Below are positions 61,904-64,000 of a DNA stretch of 64,000 nt, piece by piece. How positions within the stretch are numbered: position 1 is the first letter of the stretch; each line of letters starts with the position of its first letter. The position numbers and the translations under genes were made by a program. The notes under the pieces are model-generated. The model saw nothing but the letters and a program-made list of their open reading frames with translations. It made no database searches and was not told the DNA's origin. The DNA is from Aeromicrobium erythreum. GTDB lineage: Bacteria; Actinomycetota; Actinomycetes; Propionibacteriales; Nocardioidaceae. The stretch spans positions 186,001 to 250,000 of the forward strand of contig NZ_CP011502.1 in assembly GCF_001509405.1 (NCBI RefSeq), given 5' to 3'.

Positions 61904-62202
61904 GCATCGACGTCGACCTGGCGGTGCTCGGCACCATCGCCACCGACCTGACCGACGCGGGGACCACCCTGAGCGGCATCGACACCGCCGGGTCGTCGGG
62001 CGTCGACGCCGGACCGATGACCGCGGTCATCGCCTCGATGGTGGCGCAGGTGATCGACAGCGCCGCGAACGTCGCCGACGGGCTGAGCGGCACGGGCGCC
62101 CTCGTCGGCCTCAGCCGCGACTACTACCAGCGTGCGGACGCCGATGCGGAGGTGTCCCTGGAGGACATCCGGTCCACCATGCAGGAGGAGGGCGGACGGT
62201 GA
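61900..62202 (+). CDS. WXG100-like small protein (type VII secretion cassette)
   Basis: A 100-residue helical protein with the size and helix-turn-helix layout of ESX substrates: VDLAVLGTIATDLTDAGTTL, then IASMVAQVIDSAANVADGL and a C-terminal helix YYQRADADAEVSLEDIRSTM. A strict WxG is missing; the turn region is GSSGVDAGP. It overlaps both neighbours by 4 bases. It probably heterodimerises with the N-terminal domain of the next protein. Confidence 0.75.
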   Translation: MSIDVDLAVLGTIATDLTDAGTTLSGIDTAGSSGVDAGPMTAVIASMVAQVIDSAANVADGLSGTGALVGLSRDYYQRADADAEVSLEDIRSTMQEEGGR

Positions 62203-63434
62203 GCATCGACACCGAGATCGAGGGTTCGCCGAGCAGCGTCAAGGGTGTCGCGACCTGGCTCCGCCAGACGCTTGCGACGGCCCTCGACGACGCCGCCGAG
62301 GCCGCGAGCACGGCTCGGACGTCCGCGCTCGGCTCCTGGGACGGGGAGGCCGGGGACGAGTTCCTCGACGTCGCGCGCCGGCTCCGCACGGGCGGGGACG
62401 ACCTGGCCGGAGCGGCACGGGACATGGCGGGCGACCTCGACGAGTTCGCGACGTCGCTGACGACGTGCCAGAGCGACATGGCCGACGTCCGCAGCACCGC
62501 ACGGGAGGCGGGGCTGACCGTCGCCGGGTTCGTCGTGCCGCACCCCGGCGACGGTCCCGCACGACCTCCCGAGCACTTCGAGGGCACGGAGGCCGAGGTG
62601 GCCGCGCGCGACCAGCGGGTCGCCGAGTACAACGCGCACCAGGACAAGCTCACCGCCTACGCGGCCGCGCAGACCGAGGCCTCGCGGGTCGACCGTGTCT
62701 ACGAGACCGCCTGCCGGTCCCTGCAGGACCAGTACACCCCCGGTCAGCACGCCAGCTGGCTGCTGAGCCTCGCCGAGGCGGTCGGCGAGGGTGCCGCCGC
62801 TGGTGTCGCCAGCCAGCGGGCCAACGCGCTGCGCACCCAGGCGCAGGGTCTGCTCGACGAGGCGTCCCGCGCCATCGCCGACCTCCAGGCCAACCCCGAC
62901 CGGTACGTCCAGCGTCGCTGGTTCTTCTTCGAGCGGGTCGACACTGCGCGGCTCGAGGCCGACCGCCTGGCGATCGCCGGCAAGCTGGACGAGGCGCAGG
63001 ACCTGCTCGCCCGGGCCAACGCTGCCGGCGAGTCGCGTCTGCCGGCCAACCTCGGCCGGGTCGGCAAGGCGCTCGGCGTGATCGGGCTCGGGCTCGGCGT
63101 CTACAACGACTACGCCGAGGGCGAGACGGCGCCCCAGATCGCGACGTCGCAGGGCGTGTCCTTCCTCGCCGGCATGGGCACGGGAGCCGCAGCCGGAGCG
63201 GCGATCGGCTCGGTCGTGCCGGTCGCGGGCACGGCCGTCGGCGCCGTCGCGGGGACGATCATCGGCGCGGGCGTGGCGATCTTCTCCGACGGCATGATCG
63301 ACTCCTTCTTCGAGAACGGCCCCGACGTCGGCGAGGCGTTGTCCGAGGGTGTCGAGGCACTCGGCGACACCGCCTCGGCGATCGGCGACGGCATCGGCGG
63401 CGCCGTCAGTGCCGTGGGCGGCTGGTTCGATTGA
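62199..63434 (+). CDS. WXG100/LXG-like secreted effector with glycine-zipper C-terminus
   Basis: A 411-residue protein. The N-terminal ~100 residues form a WXG100-like helical hairpin (AEAASTARTSALGSWDGEAG with WDG in the turn, GGDDLAGAARDMAGDLDEFA). A long helical middle (AVGEGAAAGVASQRANALRT, ARLEADRLAIAGKLDEAQDL) and a glycine-zipper (GTGAAAGAAIGSVVPVAGTA, VGAVAGTIIGAGVAIFSDGM) follow. I infer a type VII substrate whose C-terminus may insert in membranes. The GTG start overlaps the WXG100-like stop (GTGA). No known toxin domain or immunity gene is visible; the SAV_915-type gene is the closest candidate. Its stop touches the apbE start. Confidence 0.72.
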   Translation: MSIDTEIEGSPSSVKGVATWLRQTLATALDDAAEAASTARTSALGSWDGEAGDEFLDVARRLRTGGDDLAGAARDMAGDLDEFATSLTTCQSDMADVRSTAREAGLTVAGFVVPHPGDGPARPPEHFEGTEAEVAARDQRVAEYNAHQDKLTAYAAAQTEASRVDRVYETACRSLQDQYTPGQHASWLLSLAEAVGEGAAAGVASQRANALRTQAQGLLDEASRAIADLQANPDRYVQRRWFFFERVDTARLEADRLAIAGKLDEAQDLLARANAAGESRLPANLGRVGKALGVIGLGLGVYNDYAEGETAPQIATSQGVSFLAGMGTGAAAGAAIGSVVPVAGTAVGAVAGTIIGAGVAIFSDGMIDSFFENGPDVGEALSEGVEALGDTASAIGDGIGGAVSAVGGWFD

Positions 63435-64000
63435 CCGGGGTCGGCCCGCGCGCCGCGACGGTGGCGTGGGGCTTCGAGGCGATCGGGACGTCGTGGGAGG
63501 TCGAGACCGCGCAGCCGCTCGACCCCGACGTCCGGCAGGCCGTGCGCGACGTCGTCGAGCGGTTCGACCACGCGTGGTCGCGCTTCCGCGCGGACTCGAC
63601 CGTGACCGCCATGGCCCGCGAGGCCGGCAGCTGGCAGCTCCAGGGCGCCGGCGCCCTGCTGAGGCTCTACGACGACCTGCACGTGGCCACGGACGGGGCG
63701 GTGACGCCGCTGGTGGGGCGGTCGCTGGAGGACCTCGGGTACGACGCGCGGTACTCGCTGCAGCCGAACGGTCGCGCGGTGCCGCCCGAGAGCTGGGCGC
63801 AGGTCCGCAGCGACGGCTCGCTCGTCGTGGACCACGAGACGCTCGCCACCGCTCGGCCGCTGCTGCTCGACGTCGGCGCCGCGGGGAAGGGTTTCCTGGT
63901 CGACCTCGTGGTCGACGTGCTCGCCGACCACGGCGTCGACGAGGCGACGGTCGACGGCAGCGGCGACCTGCGGCACGTCGGTGGCGTTCCGATCCGCGTC
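63431..64000 (+). CDS. apbE: FAD:protein FMN transferase ApbE (3' partial)
   Basis: The frame runs off the window end with 190 codons seen. The ApbE landmarks are present: AIGTSWEVE near the start, ERFDHAWSRFRADSTVTAMA, a TDGAVTPLVGRSLEDLGYD region, LLLDVGAAGKGFLVDLVVD and VDGSGDL. The enzyme splits FAD and attaches FMN to Thr/Ser of target domains, here most likely the FMN-binding lipoprotein encoded at 60344. The TTG at 63431 overlaps the stop of the previous gene; a GTG at 63461 is an alternative. Confidence 0.88.
   Translation, partial: MTGVGPRAATVAWGFEAIGTSWEVETAQPLDPDVRQAVRDVVERFDHAWSRFRADSTVTAMAREAGSWQLQGAGALLRLYDDLHVATDGAVTPLVGRSLEDLGYDARYSLQPNGRAVPPESWAQVRSDGSLVVDHETLATARPLLLDVGAAGKGFLVDLVVDVLADHGVDEATVDGSGDLRHVGGVPIRV

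Overview
The window is a GC-rich chromosomal segment from an actinobacterium. Evidence: frequent GTG starts, four-base ATGA/GTGA gene overlaps, a dnaK-grpE-dnaJ-hspR heat-shock operon, a complete mce lipid-import operon, a TIGR03086-type protein and an FprA-type reductase. The gene content suits a non-mycobacterial soil actinobacterium such as the Nocardioidaceae (Aeromicrobium or Nocardioides). That placement is inference; no rRNA or tRNA gene was seen to confirm it.

Layout. 1-2685: 3' part of a secreted metzincin protease with six Ig-like repeats. 2686-12521: housekeeping and accessory genes (amidase, 2H phosphoesterase, TrhO-type tRNA hydroxylase, lipoprotein, DUF6157, aldo/keto reductase, MoxR-like AAA+ ATPase with its VWA partner). 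12621-18130: MacB-like ABC exporter, a small stand-alone GyrA-like protein and a NarL-type two-component system. 18260-19429: DUF222/HNH (13E12-type) endonuclease. 19686-23742: heat-shock operon with a HAIR-like operator. 23745-27596: two PucR-like regulators around a degenerate P1B-ATPase-like protein. 28040-37745: an island of exported proteins. It holds a sortase-anchored propeller/Ig protein, a tandem family of small four-cysteine secreted proteins, and a second pair of related exported proteins. 37916-39970: a third PucR-like regulator, a small XRE regulator and a DUF6907 protein. 40280-50931: mce operon with a fused MceG-YrbEA protein, YrbEB, MceA-F and two Mce-associated proteins. 51168-59128: SPFH protein with a NAD-kinase-like partner, a repeat-rich secreted protein, acyl-CoA synthetase, GNAT, 3-hydroxyacyl-CoA dehydrogenase, lipoprotein and FprA. 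59261-64000: a small winged-helix/membrane protein pair, an FMN-binding lipoprotein, a WXG100-like (type VII) cassette and the start of an apbE gene.

The most interesting signal is a shared 18-bp palindrome, TTGTCAC-GCGG-GTGACAA and variants. It occurs six times, all between genes. It lies upstream of two PucR-like regulators, between the third and the sortase-anchored protein, twice in the divergent promoter region of the exported island, and upstream of the mce operon. I infer one regulon that joins three related regulators, a set of uncharacterised exported proteins and the Mce importer: a candidate envelope/lipid-uptake system.
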